This document shows, in pieces, positions 1 through 10,557 of a DNA stretch of 64,000 bases (positions are counted from its first letter, which is position 1; each line of letters opens with the position of its first letter). This DNA comes from Terriglobia bacterium (GTDB taxonomy: Bacteria > Acidobacteriota > Terriglobia > Versatilivoradales > Versatilivoraceae): the NCBI GenBank assembly GCA_022452285.1, contig JAKUNG010000014.1, positions 1-64,000 on the forward strand. Reading direction: 5' to 3'. Made by a program: the position numbers and the translations under genes. The notes beneath the pieces were generated by a model. That model was not told the DNA's origin. It ran no database searches and saw nothing but the letters and a program-made list of their open reading frames with translations.

Positions 1-887
<887 letters not shown>

Positions 888-957
888 TTGAAGCTTTGAA
901 GCTAAAATTTTGAGCCTTAAGATGAACTCAAGAATCGTTTTAGGGCTGGTCTTACCT

Positions 958-972
958 AGTTTTCAAAGAACA
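958..972 (-). promoter_or_regulatory. boxA-like antitermination element in the rRNA leader
   Basis: The minus strand reads TGTTCTTTGAAAACT, nearly the classic rRNA leader boxA, about 75 bases upstream of the 16S 5' end and downstream of the predicted transcription start. BoxA recruits NusB/NusE for antitermination of rRNA transcripts. Position and sequence agree; the function is inferred. Confidence 0.7.
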
Positions 973-997
973 GGACAACTTTATTAAAAGCCGATGA

Positions 998-1026
998 AGA
1001 TTACGCTACACCCACCTATTTGTCAA
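998..1026 (-). promoter_or_regulatory. rRNA operon promoter (sigma-70 type)
   Basis: On the minus strand a perfect -35 TTGACA (1026-1021) is followed by exactly 17 bases and a -10 TAATCT (1003-998). A start near 991 would give a leader of about 100 bases containing the boxA-like element. No other -35/-10 pair in the upstream stretch looks as good. Confidence 0.8.
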
Positions 1027-1030
1027 TCTT

Positions 1031-1078
1031 TTTTTATGTTGAATTAACAGTCACTTTTTATGTTGAATTAACAGTCAC
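1031..1078. repeat. Exact 24-bp tandem duplication upstream of the rRNA promoter
   Basis: The unit TTTTTATGTTGAATTAACAG plus TCAC occurs twice back to back (1031-1054 and 1055-1078) with no mismatch. Seen from the rRNA promoter it covers about -40 to -90, the usual place for UP elements and activator sites. It could be a duplicated regulatory site or a recent slippage duplication. The rest of 1079-1217 shows nothing I can name. Confidence 0.9.
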
Positions 1079-1217
1079 TGAGAACACCAATGCTGGACCA
1101 TTCGTGCAATTACCAAAGTGCCTTCCCTGGAGTTATTCACTAGAGATCAAAAATAATTACTCAGGGCTTAATTGGTTAAACAAAACTGATTAAAACTGAG
1201 CGACATTAACTCTACTT

Positions 1218-2573
1218 TTAGGGCTCCATTGACTTAAAAAATAATCCTATTTTATTTTTTAATTTTTCTACGGTGTTCTTCACTTCTTGAATTTCCTGAC
1301 CTTCAGCCATTATTCTCAGTAGAGGTTCCGTTCCCGAATAACGCACCACCATTCTCCCTGAATCTCCCAAGTCATTTCTAGCTGATTCTATTAACCCGGT
1401 AAGTTGTGGTGACTCCTGAATAGAGATTTTTCTAGTAACCTTTAATCCATCTAAAACCTGTGGATAAGGCTTATACGCTTGCAGAATCTCATCCAATGAT
1501 AGCCCATTTCTACAGAGCACCTCTGTTAATTTGATTCCTGTTAATATGCCATCACCCGTATTATGTAATGAACGTAAAATTATATGACCAGAAGGCTCTC
1601 CCCCTAGAACCGAACCTGACTTCAGCATATCGATTAAGACATTCCTGTCTCCAACTGCAGAGCGTATTAGTTCGACTCCCTGTTTGGTCAAAGCCTTTTC
1701 TGCTGCAAGATTAGTCATAATGGTTCCAACAACTTTTCCACTAATGAGCTTCCCATGTTTTTTTAAGTCACAAGCTAAGGCATATAGAATATAGTCACCA
1801 TCAAATATCCTTCCAGAACCCGTAACCATAAGACAACGGTCAGCATCACCGTCAAAGGCAATTCCAAAATCTAATTGGTTTTCAATGACAAGTTTTCTGA
1901 GACTTTCCAAGTGTAAGGAGCCACAATTACGATTAATGTTAAAACCGTCCGGGTGTTTATTTATTACAGTGACAACCGCACCCAAATCACTAAAAACTTT
2001 TGGAGCAATCGAATAAGCAGATCCATTACAAACATCCAAGCCTATCCTAAAGGAAGAAAGGTCCCTAACAGTTTGATCTCTCAAAAAGTTTACATAATCT
2101 TCTACTAAATTCTCTTTTTTGTAAGTTTGTCCATTTTGAGGATTTTCTGAAATTGAAAAAGTATCGATGTAACTGAAAATGTTTTGTTCGATTTGAGATT
2201 CTTTTTCATCGTCCAATTTAAAACCATCATTAGAAAATAACTTAATCCCATTATCATGGTACGGATTATGAGAAGCAGAAATCATTATTCCCATGTCATA
2301 ACGATGCAAACAAGTCAAATAAGACAACCCTGGTGTAGTAATTACTCCTACATCATGAATGATTTTTATTCCTTTCTGAACAAAAGATTGGGCTAAGCAA
2401 TCTAAAATCCATTGCCCAGAATCCCTAGTATCTCTGCCCATTAGAACACAAGGATTCAATAGAGAATCAAGATGATCTGCTAAAGCCATTCCAATACAGT
2501 TAAGGGTTTTTCTGTCTAAGGGGAATGAATTAACGGTTCCCCTGATGCCATCAGTACCAAATAATCTTTTCAT
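1218..2573 (-). CDS. glmM: Phosphoglucosamine mutase GlmM
   Basis: Converts glucosamine-6-phosphate to glucosamine-1-phosphate in the cytoplasm, on the way to UDP-GlcNAc for peptidoglycan and LPS. The protein opens with MKRLFGTDGIRGT, has the phosphoserine loop ISASHNPYHDNGIK, the metal-binding DGDADR motif and the C-terminal phosphate-binding RYSGTEPLLRI, in the usual order. I chose the ATG at 2573 because AAGGA lies 5 bases upstream and all homologues begin at the RLFGTDGIRG motif; a longer frame reaches 2618. The result is 451 residues, normal for the family. It is last in the ftsH-folP-glmM group, a gene order also found in proteobacteria, 71 bases after folP. Confidence 0.97.
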   Translation of the reverse strand: MKRLFGTDGIRGTVNSFPLDRKTLNCIGMALADHLDSLLNPCVLMGRDTRDSGQWILDCLAQSFVQKGIKIIHDVGVITTPGLSYLTCLHRYDMGIMISASHNPYHDNGIKLFSNDGFKLDDEKESQIEQNIFSYIDTFSISENPQNGQTYKKENLVEDYVNFLRDQTVRDLSSFRIGLDVCNGSAYSIAPKVFSDLGAVVTVINKHPDGFNINRNCGSLHLESLRKLVIENQLDFGIAFDGDADRCLMVTGSGRIFDGDYILYALACDLKKHGKLISGKVVGTIMTNLAAEKALTKQGVELIRSAVGDRNVLIDMLKSGSVLGGEPSGHIILRSLHNTGDGILTGIKLTEVLCRNGLSLDEILQAYKPYPQVLDGLKVTRKISIQESPQLTGLIESARNDLGDSGRMVVRYSGTEPLLRIMAEGQEIQEVKNTVEKLKNKIGLFFKSMEP

Positions 2574-2644
2574 AAAATCCTTTTTGTTTTTGGAAGCACT
2601 TATAAATATGTTGCTCAATTAATGTTCATGAGTACTTGGACAGC

Positions 2645-3499
2645 CTACCCTTTAACATTGAATATAGCATCACACAGTTTTACTACTTGTTTAGCTTCCT
2701 TCACATCATGGACACGAACTACATGCACTTCCTTAGTCACGGAAACAGCTATGCTAGCTAAAGTTCCTATTAATCTTTCTTTTACGGGAAAATTCAAAAC
2801 TTGACCTATATACGATTTTCGAGAGGGACCTATCAAACATGGTAAATGAAAACTTTTCATTAGGTGCAGTTTCTTAAGCAAGATTAGGTTGTCTCGAGTT
2901 TCCTTACCAAATCCAAGGCCCGGATCAATTATTAACTGATCCCGATGAATTCCAGCTTGGAGAGCTTTTTTCACTGATCGCCCAAGCCCCTGAATGACAG
3001 ATTTAAAGGGGTGTTTTAGAGGAGTTAGATCATGAAGCTTTTCAGGTCTTCCTCTTGAATGCATTAGTACGATGGCAACACCTGATCTAAAAACTAGTCC
3101 TGCCATCCTCGAATCAAAATTCAATCCACTGATATCATTAATTATTTCAGCTCCTGCATCGATAGCTTGCCGAGCCACTGAGAATTTATATGTATCTACT
3201 GAAATAGGAATAGTTAATCGTTTTGCCAAACATTCAATAACAGGAACTACTCTATTAGTTTCTTCTTCCACTGACAAAACTTGTGTACGAGCAGGTCGAG
3301 TAGATTCTCCACCAACATCTATGAGGTCAGCACCTTCATCTTCTAACTGCATTCCCCGCTTAAATGCTAGCTCAATCTTATCGTAGTTTCCTCCATCAAA
3401 AAACGAGTCTGGGGTAACATTAAGAATCCCCATAATCAGTGTTTTCTTACCTAGTTCAAGGCAACCAGAAGGAAGTCTTAAATTAAATTGACGTCGCAT
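2645..3499 (-). CDS. folP: Dihydropteroate synthase
   Basis: Joins p-aminobenzoate to dihydropterin pyrophosphate in folate synthesis. Conserved motifs are intact: MGILNVTPDSFFDGG near residues 23-37, DVGGESTRPAR, the IIDPGLGFGKE strand, the GPSRKSYIG sulfonamide/pABA-site loop and the C-terminal VVRVHDV. Length 284 is typical. It lies between ftsH and glmM on the same strand, about 120 bases after ftsH, and is probably cotranscribed with one or both. The start at 3499 has no strong ribosome binding site, so a slightly shorter N-terminus is possible. Confidence 0.96.
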   Translation of the reverse strand: MRRQFNLRLPSGCLELGKKTLIMGILNVTPDSFFDGGNYDKIELAFKRGMQLEDEGADLIDVGGESTRPARTQVLSVEEETNRVVPVIECLAKRLTIPISVDTYKFSVARQAIDAGAEIINDISGLNFDSRMAGLVFRSGVAIVLMHSRGRPEKLHDLTPLKHPFKSVIQGLGRSVKKALQAGIHRDQLIIDPGLGFGKETRDNLILLKKLHLMKSFHLPCLIGPSRKSYIGQVLNFPVKERLIGTLASIAVSVTKEVHVVRVHDVKEAKQVVKLCDAIFNVKG

Positions 3500-3620
3500 T
3501 TGGACTCAACTGAAATCAGTTTTTTATCTGAAAAATACTTAACTAAACCAAAGGAACCATCTTAAGATCAGGAAGGTTAAACTTAAGGCTAGCAGCAATT
3601 ACCAAGATTTAATCATACTT

Positions 3621-5546
3621 TCAAGCTGGCGCAGACTTTTCTTGCTGCTTGTCAGCAATTGATGAAACGGTAGGAGACAAAGTTTGTTTTGCCTCAGAAT
3701 CTTTCGAATCAGAAGAAGTTGGCTTCTCCCTGGTTACTGCCTTTTTTTTATCTTCTAGGGGAATATTTTGAATAACCAGACGAACTTCACCAGCATCTAA
3801 AACTTCTCTTTCCAACAACGTCTCTGCAATTCTGATTAGAACATCACGATTATCATTCAGTATCTTATTAGCTTTTTCATAACCTTCAGCAACAAATCGC
3901 TGAATTTCTTTATCAATTTTAATCGCTGTATCCTCACTGTAATCTCTATGTTGAGCAATTTCTCGACCCAGAAAAATTTGTTCTTCCCTTTTTCCAAAGG
4001 TTAGAGGTCCTAAGTCAGACATGCCGTAGTCACATACCATCCGTCTTGCCATTTCAGTAGCTTGTTCAATATCATTTCCAGCACCTGTTGTCATATGTTC
4101 CAAAAACAACTCTTCGGCGGCACGCCCACCCATCATTATGGCAATCTGACTTTCCAGAAAATCACGGGTATAGGTATGTTTATCATCTACCGGAAGTTGC
4201 ATAGTTACCCCCAACGCCATACCTCGTGGGATAATCGTAACTTTATGGAGAGGATCTGCATCGGGTAGCATAGCTGCTACGAGTGCATGTCCAGCTTCAT
4301 GAAATGCAGTATTTCGCTTCTCAGCATCACTAATAATCAGCGACTTTCGCTCAACACCCATCAAAACTTTGTCTTTTGCACCTTCAAAATCCATCATGGC
4401 AACTGATTTTTGATCATACCGTGCTGCATTTAGGGCAGCTTCGTTAACTAAATTAGCTAGATCAGCACCAGAAAAACCCGGGGTACCACGAGCTAAAACA
4501 GAAATATCAACATCCTCTGCCAATGGAATCTTTTTTGCATGAACTTGAAGGATTCCCTCCCTACCTTTTACATCAGGACGAGCCACAATCACTCTCCGGT
4601 CAAATCGTCCAGGACGTAGAAGTGCTGGATCCAAAACATCTGGCCTATTAGTAGCAGCAATCAGAATAACACCCTCGTTAGATTCAAACCCATCCATCTC
4701 TACTAACAACTGATTTAAGGTCTGTTCTCGTTCATCATGTCCTCCACCTAAACCTGCACCACGATGGCGCCCAACAGCATCAATCTCATCAATAAAAACA
4801 ATGCAAGGGGCATTTTTCTTCCCTTGCTCAAAAAGATCTCGAACCCTGGAGGCGCCTACTCCAACAAACATTTCAACAAAATCCGACCCACTGATAGAGA
4901 AAAATGGAACCCCAGCTTCGCCAGCAATTGCTCTAGCTAGAAGAGTCTTACCTGTACCAGGAGGTCCCACTAGCAAAACTCCTTTAGGAATTCGGCCTCC
5001 TAGTTGTTGAAATTTTTGTGGTTCTTTAAGAAAATCAATGATTTCTTCTAACTCTTCTTTGGCTTCCTCTGCCCCCGCCACATCCTTAAAAGTTACTTTC
5101 TTTTGCTGAGAAGAGAGTAGCTTTGCTCGGCTTTTCCCAAAAGAGAGAGCTTTATTACCTCCACTCTGCATTTGGCGCATAAAAAAGACCCAAAATCCAA
5201 TTAGTAGCAAGAATGGAGCATAACTAATAAGGGCACCTAACCATGGACTTTGAGAGGGTTCTTGCACCTTAATAGCTACCCCCTTAGCCAGTAGAACCTT
5301 AATCACTTCATCGTATCCAGAAGGAATAGTTGTCTCAAAGGGATCACCATTCTTAGTTTGTCCGTTAACTTCACTTCCAACAATTTCTACATCTTGAACG
5401 TTAGACTGATCTACTTGAGACATAAACTCAGAAAAAGTCCATGTTTCTTCTCTATCAGATTGTTTACTTTGAACCATTTGCCAAAGTAAGACACCTAATA
5501 CAACAAGACCTACCCAAAATAATAATGTTTTTGCCGATGTATTCAA
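3621..5546 (-). CDS. ftsH: ATP-dependent zinc metalloprotease FtsH
   Basis: Membrane-anchored AAA+ protease that degrades misfolded membrane proteins and short-lived regulators. Two transmembrane segments (about 7-25 and 102-123) flank a periplasmic region. The AAA domain has Walker A GPPGTGKT (194-201), Walker B IVFIDEID (249-256) and the second region of homology [10 protein letters not shown]; the protease domain has the zinc site HEAGH (416-420). The start is a TTG at 5546, supported by a clear GGAGGA five bases upstream. The last 35 or so residues are a low-complexity Lys/Ser/Glu tail. Length 641 is normal. First gene of ftsH-folP-glmM, separated from tilS by about 400 bases, so it probably has its own promoter. 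Confidence 0.98.
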   Translation of the reverse strand: MNTSAKTLLFWVGLVVLGVLLWQMVQSKQSDREETWTFSEFMSQVDQSNVQDVEIVGSEVNGQTKNGDPFETTIPSGYDEVIKVLLAKGVAIKVQEPSQSPWLGALISYAPFLLLIGFWVFFMRQMQSGGNKALSFGKSRAKLLSSQQKKVTFKDVAGAEEAKEELEEIIDFLKEPQKFQQLGGRIPKGVLLVGPPGTGKTLLARAIAGEAGVPFFSISGSDFVEMFVGVGASRVRDLFEQGKKNAPCIVFIDEIDAVGRHRGAGLGGGHDEREQTLNQLLVEMDGFESNEGVILIAATNRPDVLDPALLRPGRFDRRVIVARPDVKGREGILQVHAKKIPLAEDVDISVLARGTPGFSGADLANLVNEAALNAARYDQKSVAMMDFEGAKDKVLMGVERKSLIISDAEKRNTAFHEAGHALVAAMLPDADPLHKVTIIPRGMALGVTMQLPVDDKHTYTRDFLESQIAIMMGGRAAEELFLEHMTTGAGNDIEQATEMARRMVCDYGMSDLGPLTFGKREEQIFLGREIAQHRDYSEDTAIKIDKEIQRFVAEGYEKANKILNDNRDVLIRIAETLLEREVLDAGEVRLVIQNIPLEDKKKAVTREKPTSSDSKDSEAKQTLSPTVSSIADKQQEKSAPA

Positions 5547-5952
5547 TTATTCCTCCATCAGCCTACGTATGCCGACTTTGAATTAAGACTTCTAGCGTAG
5601 GAAGTTTACTACAGTTTTTTTATTACCAAAGTACATTTATCATAATATATCTATTAGTTTATATGTATCTATATAATTCAAAATACTAAATTACAAACTA
5701 TGAACCTACAAATAACTACACATCGATGAATTTTCACAACTTGCTAGGGTTTGCCTGCTAATAATCCATTCCTAGCCATCCCTCAAGAGTCATCTCAACT
5801 TAAAAATACCTTAATTTGAGCATAACAACAATTCCAATTCGATCTACTAAAGTATTAAAATCCTCCAACCTTATGATTGAAAAATATCAAATTACTTATT
5901 GATTAAATTTATAAGATTCTTATTTGTCACTAAAACAGGTTGAAAAATACTG
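5547..5952. other. Intergenic region between tilS and ftsH
   Basis: About 400 very AT-rich bases without a convincing gene, RNA or strong terminator hairpin. It should hold the ftsH promoter on the minus strand, but no -35/-10 pair stands out from the A/T background. The 20 bases next to ftsH contain its ribosome binding site. Confidence 0.5.
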
Positions 5953-7341
5953 TCACGTTATTGCCCTTTCCTCTATTACAACTTCGAAATCTGTTTTTAA
6001 AGGCTCATGAAGATCTTTGTCGGCAGCTGTTGGAAATCCTTTTGCACAAATAATTCTTTCATTACAAATAACTACCGGCCAGCTCGGACGTAAATTTAAA
6101 CCAATTTTTTCCTTCAAAAATAATTCTTTGATCTTTTTTAACTTAAGAGCACCATACGGATGGTACGCATCACCAGCTTGCCAATTTCGGATTTTTAAAC
6201 CTTGAGCTACAGCCTCAGGAGATAGGTAGAAGTGCCATTGATTTAATAACTTAATATGATTTGAACCTCTATTTAGAAAAGCCTCAAAAACTGAACCAAT
6301 CTGAGGCAACTGAACTTCTCCAGGAATTCTAAGTCGGTAGCAATAAGATTTTATAATCGATCCTGGTATAAACTTTTCGAAGAGTAACTCATCAAATTCC
6401 CGACGCACTTCGATTTTTCCTATCCGAGTTAATTTCCCACTTTTATTTTTCCCTATTAAATCAATAACTGCATCAATATGTTTTTTCAAAACCTGAAATT
6501 CTTCTATTTTAAACCTGTTAACAGTGTAACGAATCAAGTTTCTTTGCAAACCTAATGGCAGAGTTTGAAACCAGTTTACAGACCAACTAAATCCATTATT
6601 CTTTATTTGAACATACTGTTCCCAAAGTCTACTGACTAACCATTCCAAGGTTTCAGAATCTCCTCTTAAATTATCAGCAGTCCTAGCTAAAACTTCTACT
6701 AAATTTGGGTTAAAAAACTTCTCTAGAGAAGGAATCACTTCCAAACGCACTCTATTTCGGGAAAACTGTAGATCTTTATTAGAGGAATCTTCACGCCATG
6801 CCCACTGATGTAATTTGAGGTAAGCATGAATTTCTTCTCGTTTTATCGAAAGAAGTGGTCGAATAAACCGGCAACCTCGCGAAACAGGTATACCAGCCAA
6901 ACCAAGTGTGCCACTACCCCTTAATAATCGTAGTAAAACAGTTTCTGCTTGATCATTCTTTGTATGACCCAAAGCAATTTTCTGTGCAGAAATTGAATCA
7001 GCTACTTTCTGAAAAAATTTGTATCGTTCTTGTCTAGCCCAGTTTTCTTGATTTCCAAATCGAGGTACAGCTGGAGGAGAAAGATTTTCAGTTATAAAGG
7101 GTACTTTGTAGTGTTTTGCCATCGATTTGACAAAGATAGCATCAGCTTTCGATTCATTACCACGAAATTGGTGATTGAGATGAGCTATAACAAGTTTTAA
7201 ACAGTAGTGAGACTTAATTTCTAAAAATAGATGTAATAATGCTGTAGAGTCAGCTCCTCCTGATAATGCAAGTAAAACCTTGTCACCCTTGCATAGTAGT
7301 CGATGATCCTTTATCTGTTGTAAAACTTTGTCAACTATCAT
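5953..7341 (-). CDS. tilS: tRNA(Ile)-lysidine synthase TilS
   Basis: Modifies C34 of the tRNA-Ile CAU anticodon to lysidine using ATP and lysine, which is essential for reading AUA codons. The N-terminal PP-loop ATPase motif SGGADS is at residues 27-32, followed by the family's HLNHQFRG and LGHTKNDQAETVLLRLLRGSG motifs. The C-terminal half includes the substrate-binding domains, with RNWQAGDAYHPYG near residue 390. At 462 residues it is a full-length, multi-domain TilS. It starts 18 bases after the DUF6178-like gene ends, so the two are probably in one operon. Confidence 0.95.
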   Translation of the reverse strand: MIVDKVLQQIKDHRLLCKGDKVLLALSGGADSTALLHLFLEIKSHYCLKLVIAHLNHQFRGNESKADAIFVKSMAKHYKVPFITENLSPPAVPRFGNQENWARQERYKFFQKVADSISAQKIALGHTKNDQAETVLLRLLRGSGTLGLAGIPVSRGCRFIRPLLSIKREEIHAYLKLHQWAWREDSSNKDLQFSRNRVRLEVIPSLEKFFNPNLVEVLARTADNLRGDSETLEWLVSRLWEQYVQIKNNGFSWSVNWFQTLPLGLQRNLIRYTVNRFKIEEFQVLKKHIDAVIDLIGKNKSGKLTRIGKIEVRREFDELLFEKFIPGSIIKSYCYRLRIPGEVQLPQIGSVFEAFLNRGSNHIKLLNQWHFYLSPEAVAQGLKIRNWQAGDAYHPYGALKLKKIKELFLKEKIGLNLRPSWPVVICNERIICAKGFPTAADKDLHEPLKTDFEVVIEERAIT

Positions 7342-7359
7342 TACTCATTTACACTTAAA

Positions 7360-9054
7360 TTATTTCAGAATCACCATCTGTATTCCATCTGGATCGACTG
7401 ACTCTTGGTCAATTAACAAGCTCAGTTCATCTGCAGCATTCCTTGACCAGTACTCAATAAAAACACTTAGAATTTTTCTTTGAGTCTTACTAGTACTTAT
7501 TTTATTTAATTGCTTTTGGCCAACATTAATTAGACCATCCACAATAACTTTGTCATCTTTCACCTCTGAAGTTAACTTTCTTAACGCTAAGTGTAACTCC
7601 TTCACTGTAAGTGGATGGTGTTGAAAGGTTTTTCCCAAAATTTCATTTAGTGCTGCTGTAACAAAAAGATTTCCACACGTAATCTTCTCTAAAGAGGAAT
7701 TTGTATTCTGAAACCAATTTGGTTTTAGTTTAGGTCCAGGACCACAAACAAATTTCCAAAATATCCGACTGAGGATTTCAATTTTCTTCAAACCTGCCCT
7801 AGATATTTCAACATCTCCTAAACTTGCAAAGTTTCGATATTGTAAAGATCTCGGGTTATCCAATCCTTCAAAAAATAAGGGCCTCTGCCTACACAGACCC
7901 TCTATAAATTCTTTATAAGGGAACTCCAAAATTGTGTCATCTGAATCTTTTAGTCTTAATGACCCCTGATTTAATATTTTATTTGCACAAGTTCGAAGTT
8001 CGGCCACAATGCTGAAACCAACTCTGAAAATAGCTTGAACATCATTTTCTAAAAGGACCGTTGATGATAGTTTCATGTCCTCATTTGTTAAATACTCTAG
8101 TCCTAAGTTAAGAGTGTCACGCATTTCCATTAATACAGGATTAACCTTTTCCAAATTTCCAGAAGCTACAGAATGGACCGACATAAGGCGATTGGCCAAG
8201 TTAGCTAGCTGTTTTCCAATTATTCTTACTTGCTGACGATCACTAATAAATTGAAAAGCCTGCCAAAAATATTGATTTGGTGATAGCGAAGCTACAAATA
8301 ATGCTGGCAAGGTTGATGAACCCTCAATTATCTCTTCATCCACATGAACTTTTTTTTGTCTTGGCACCAAATCTTCCCTTGATTCGCCATAAATACTAAG
8401 AGCCTCGTAATAGTCGACAAATCCGATCTCTTCAAGTCGTAGGCACTTATTTTGATATCCTTGTTCTTCTAAAGACAACGATTGGTCCCAACGGATACGA
8501 TCAATAAGATCATATCCTAGCGAAGGATCTATACGAAATATCGCATCTAGTGACAACTTTGCAATCGTAGCTTCTTTATCTTTACCTAAGATTTCAATCC
8601 CAAATCGTTCATCCGGAGTTAACATTAACTGAAGATTGTCCAAAGGTTCGTCCAACTCCAAATAGTGAACTTCCACATTTTTTTTTAAAAACATAGCTAA
8701 TATATTGGGATCAATCGCTCTAGCTGTGCGGGCAAGCTCCTCAGGTCCACAAGCAATATAAGCTGCTAACCATTCTGTAAAGGTCGATATATGAAAGTTG
8801 TCTTTTCTCCAACAGTCCAGATCTATAAATCCACAGCGCTGCTCCTGGGTTGCCAAAATTAATAGATCCTGAGAATTTTGTAATCCAAGAGTCTTTACAA
8901 CAAAATATAAATCCTGAAAGGAGGAAACTCGAACTTGGTTAACTGAATCAGAACTCCCCAAAAACTTTTTTAAATCAGACCGATCACCAATTTTTAATGC
9001 CCTGGAAGCAAAAACAAGTAAATTGGGGGCGGGCGCCGAATTTTCAGACTCCAT
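7360..9054 (-). CDS. DUF6178-like protein of unknown function
   Basis: A 564-residue soluble protein without signal peptide or membrane segment. The N-terminal half resembles DUF6178 proteins: a LYFVVKTLGLQNSQDLLILA stretch, then FIDLDCWRKD, a leucine-rich helical region, LTPDERFGIEILG and a GFVDYYEALSIY motif near residue 210. Family members are known mainly from deltaproteobacteria-like genomes and have no assigned function as far as I know. It sits between ntrX and tilS on the same strand and is likely cotranscribed with tilS. The family call rests on remembered motifs, not on a search. Confidence 0.65.
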   Translation of the reverse strand: MESENSAPAPNLLVFASRALKIGDRSDLKKFLGSSDSVNQVRVSSFQDLYFVVKTLGLQNSQDLLILATQEQRCGFIDLDCWRKDNFHISTFTEWLAAYIACGPEELARTARAIDPNILAMFLKKNVEVHYLELDEPLDNLQLMLTPDERFGIEILGKDKEATIAKLSLDAIFRIDPSLGYDLIDRIRWDQSLSLEEQGYQNKCLRLEEIGFVDYYEALSIYGESREDLVPRQKKVHVDEEIIEGSSTLPALFVASLSPNQYFWQAFQFISDRQQVRIIGKQLANLANRLMSVHSVASGNLEKVNPVLMEMRDTLNLGLEYLTNEDMKLSSTVLLENDVQAIFRVGFSIVAELRTCANKILNQGSLRLKDSDDTILEFPYKEFIEGLCRQRPLFFEGLDNPRSLQYRNFASLGDVEISRAGLKKIEILSRIFWKFVCGPGPKLKPNWFQNTNSSLEKITCGNLFVTAALNEILGKTFQHHPLTVKELHLALRKLTSEVKDDKVIVDGLINVGQKQLNKISTSKTQRKILSVFIEYWSRNAADELSLLIDQESVDPDGIQMVILK

Positions 9055-9147
9055 AGCTCTTCAATTTTCAACAGATTGATTTAAAGGGGATTTGGTAATA
9101 AAAACTTATAAGTTCTGACTTTTAAATAATCACGCTTAAACTAATAT

Positions 9148-10533
9148 TTAAGGGTCGCTCTTCTTAAGCGAACGCTTCTTAACATGAATTTTCAGAGATT
9201 TTAACTTCCTGTGTAGATGGCTACGCTCAATACCCAGAATACCAGCTGTTCGAGAAATATTGCCCTGATTTTCTTCCAGTTTTTTAAGAATAAAGTCCCG
9301 GTCAAAATCCATTCTAGCTTGGGATAAGCTCCTGGGTTCTGTAGGTCTTATTGAGAATTCATTGGACTGAAGCAAGGAAAAAGGAAGATGCCGAGGCTCA
9401 ATCTTTTTTTCAGAGATCATAATCACTAATCGTTCTGCAAGGTTCTTCAATTCCCTAACATTGCCAGGCCAAGAATAGGCCGTTAGTCGATCGACAACTT
9501 CACTAGTAATTTCTTTTGCAGACTGACCGTAAAGTTGAGAAAAATCACTGATAAAAAATTCTAAGAGCGCCGGAACATCCTCTATGCGTTCACGAAGTGG
9601 AGGAACAAAAAATGGAATTACATTTAACCGATAAAAAAGATCCTCTCGAAAATTTCCCTTTTCCATTTCCTGCTCTAAATCCTTATTTGTAGCAGCAATG
9701 ATTCGAACATCTACAGATATTGGTGAATCACCACCAACAGGTTCAAACCGTTGCGCCTCCAATGCCCTCAAAACCTTGGACTGTGTTTTTAAGCTCATAT
9801 CCCCAACTTCATCTAAAAAAAGAGTTCCCCCATTAGCTTTTTCTAATTTCCCCATTTTGTTGCTAGTAGCTCCAGTAAAAGAACCTTTTAAATGTCCAAA
9901 AAGTTCGCTCTCAATTAATTCTTCTGGAATAGCCGCACAATTAACTTCAACGAAGGGTGACTCATTTCTGCGGCTTTGGTTATGAAGGGCGTGGGCAACT
10001 AATTCTTTCCCAGTGCCACTTTCACCATAAACCAACACTCTCCCATCAGTAGGAGCTGCTATTGCTAGTTGCTGTCTCAATGCTTTAATAGGAACACTCC
10101 CACCAATAATCGTATAATTGGTAGTTAATCTTGATTTGAGATTTCTATTCTCTGTTTGAAGACGTTGGTTTTCGAGTCCGTTCTTAATTACCAAAAGTGT
10201 TTTTTCAATAGAAAAGGGTTTTTCTATAAAATCGAAGGCCCCAAGACGTGTAGCTTTAACAGCCGTTTCTATAGTGCCATGCCCAGAAATCATGACTACC
10301 ACCGCATCTACGCCCATCTTCTTGATAGCCTCTAAAGTCTCCAACCCACTAATACCAGGCAGCCAAATGTCCAATAGAATCAATTCAAAAGATCTCTTTA
10401 GCAAAATCTCCAGACATTCTTCCCCGCTCTGAGCAGTAGTAACCTTAAAACCGTCTTCTGCCAATACGGCACCAAGAGATTTTCGAATACTAGGTTCATC
10501 ATCTACTAATAGTATGGAATTTATAGTCACCAT
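9148..10533 (-). CDS. ntrX: NtrX-type sigma-54-dependent response regulator
   Basis: Receiver, AAA+ and Fis-type DNA-binding domains in order. The receiver has the acidic pair D11-D12, phosphoacceptor D55 and K105. The AAA+ module has Walker A GESGTGKE (170-177), the sigma-54 contact loop GSFTGA (217-222, the Ser variant) and Walker B GGTLFLDEVGD. The C-terminus carries a Fis-like helix-turn-helix (GNISRTAGILGIERSHLHRKL). It activates sigma-54 promoters when phosphorylated. It follows the kinase gene by 24 bases on the same strand, which fits an NtrY-NtrX pair, often tied to nitrogen or redox control. The stimulus here is unknown. Length 461 is normal. Confidence 0.93.
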   Translation of the reverse strand: MVTINSILLVDDEPSIRKSLGAVLAEDGFKVTTAQSGEECLEILLKRSFELILLDIWLPGISGLETLEAIKKMGVDAVVVMISGHGTIETAVKATRLGAFDFIEKPFSIEKTLLVIKNGLENQRLQTENRNLKSRLTTNYTIIGGSVPIKALRQQLAIAAPTDGRVLVYGESGTGKELVAHALHNQSRRNESPFVEVNCAAIPEELIESELFGHLKGSFTGATSNKMGKLEKANGGTLFLDEVGDMSLKTQSKVLRALEAQRFEPVGGDSPISVDVRIIAATNKDLEQEMEKGNFREDLFYRLNVIPFFVPPLRERIEDVPALLEFFISDFSQLYGQSAKEITSEVVDRLTAYSWPGNVRELKNLAERLVIMISEKKIEPRHLPFSLLQSNEFSIRPTEPRSLSQARMDFDRDFILKKLEENQGNISRTAGILGIERSHLHRKLKSLKIHVKKRSLKKSDP

Positions 10534-10557
10534 TTACTTTTAAACCCAGAGAATAAT

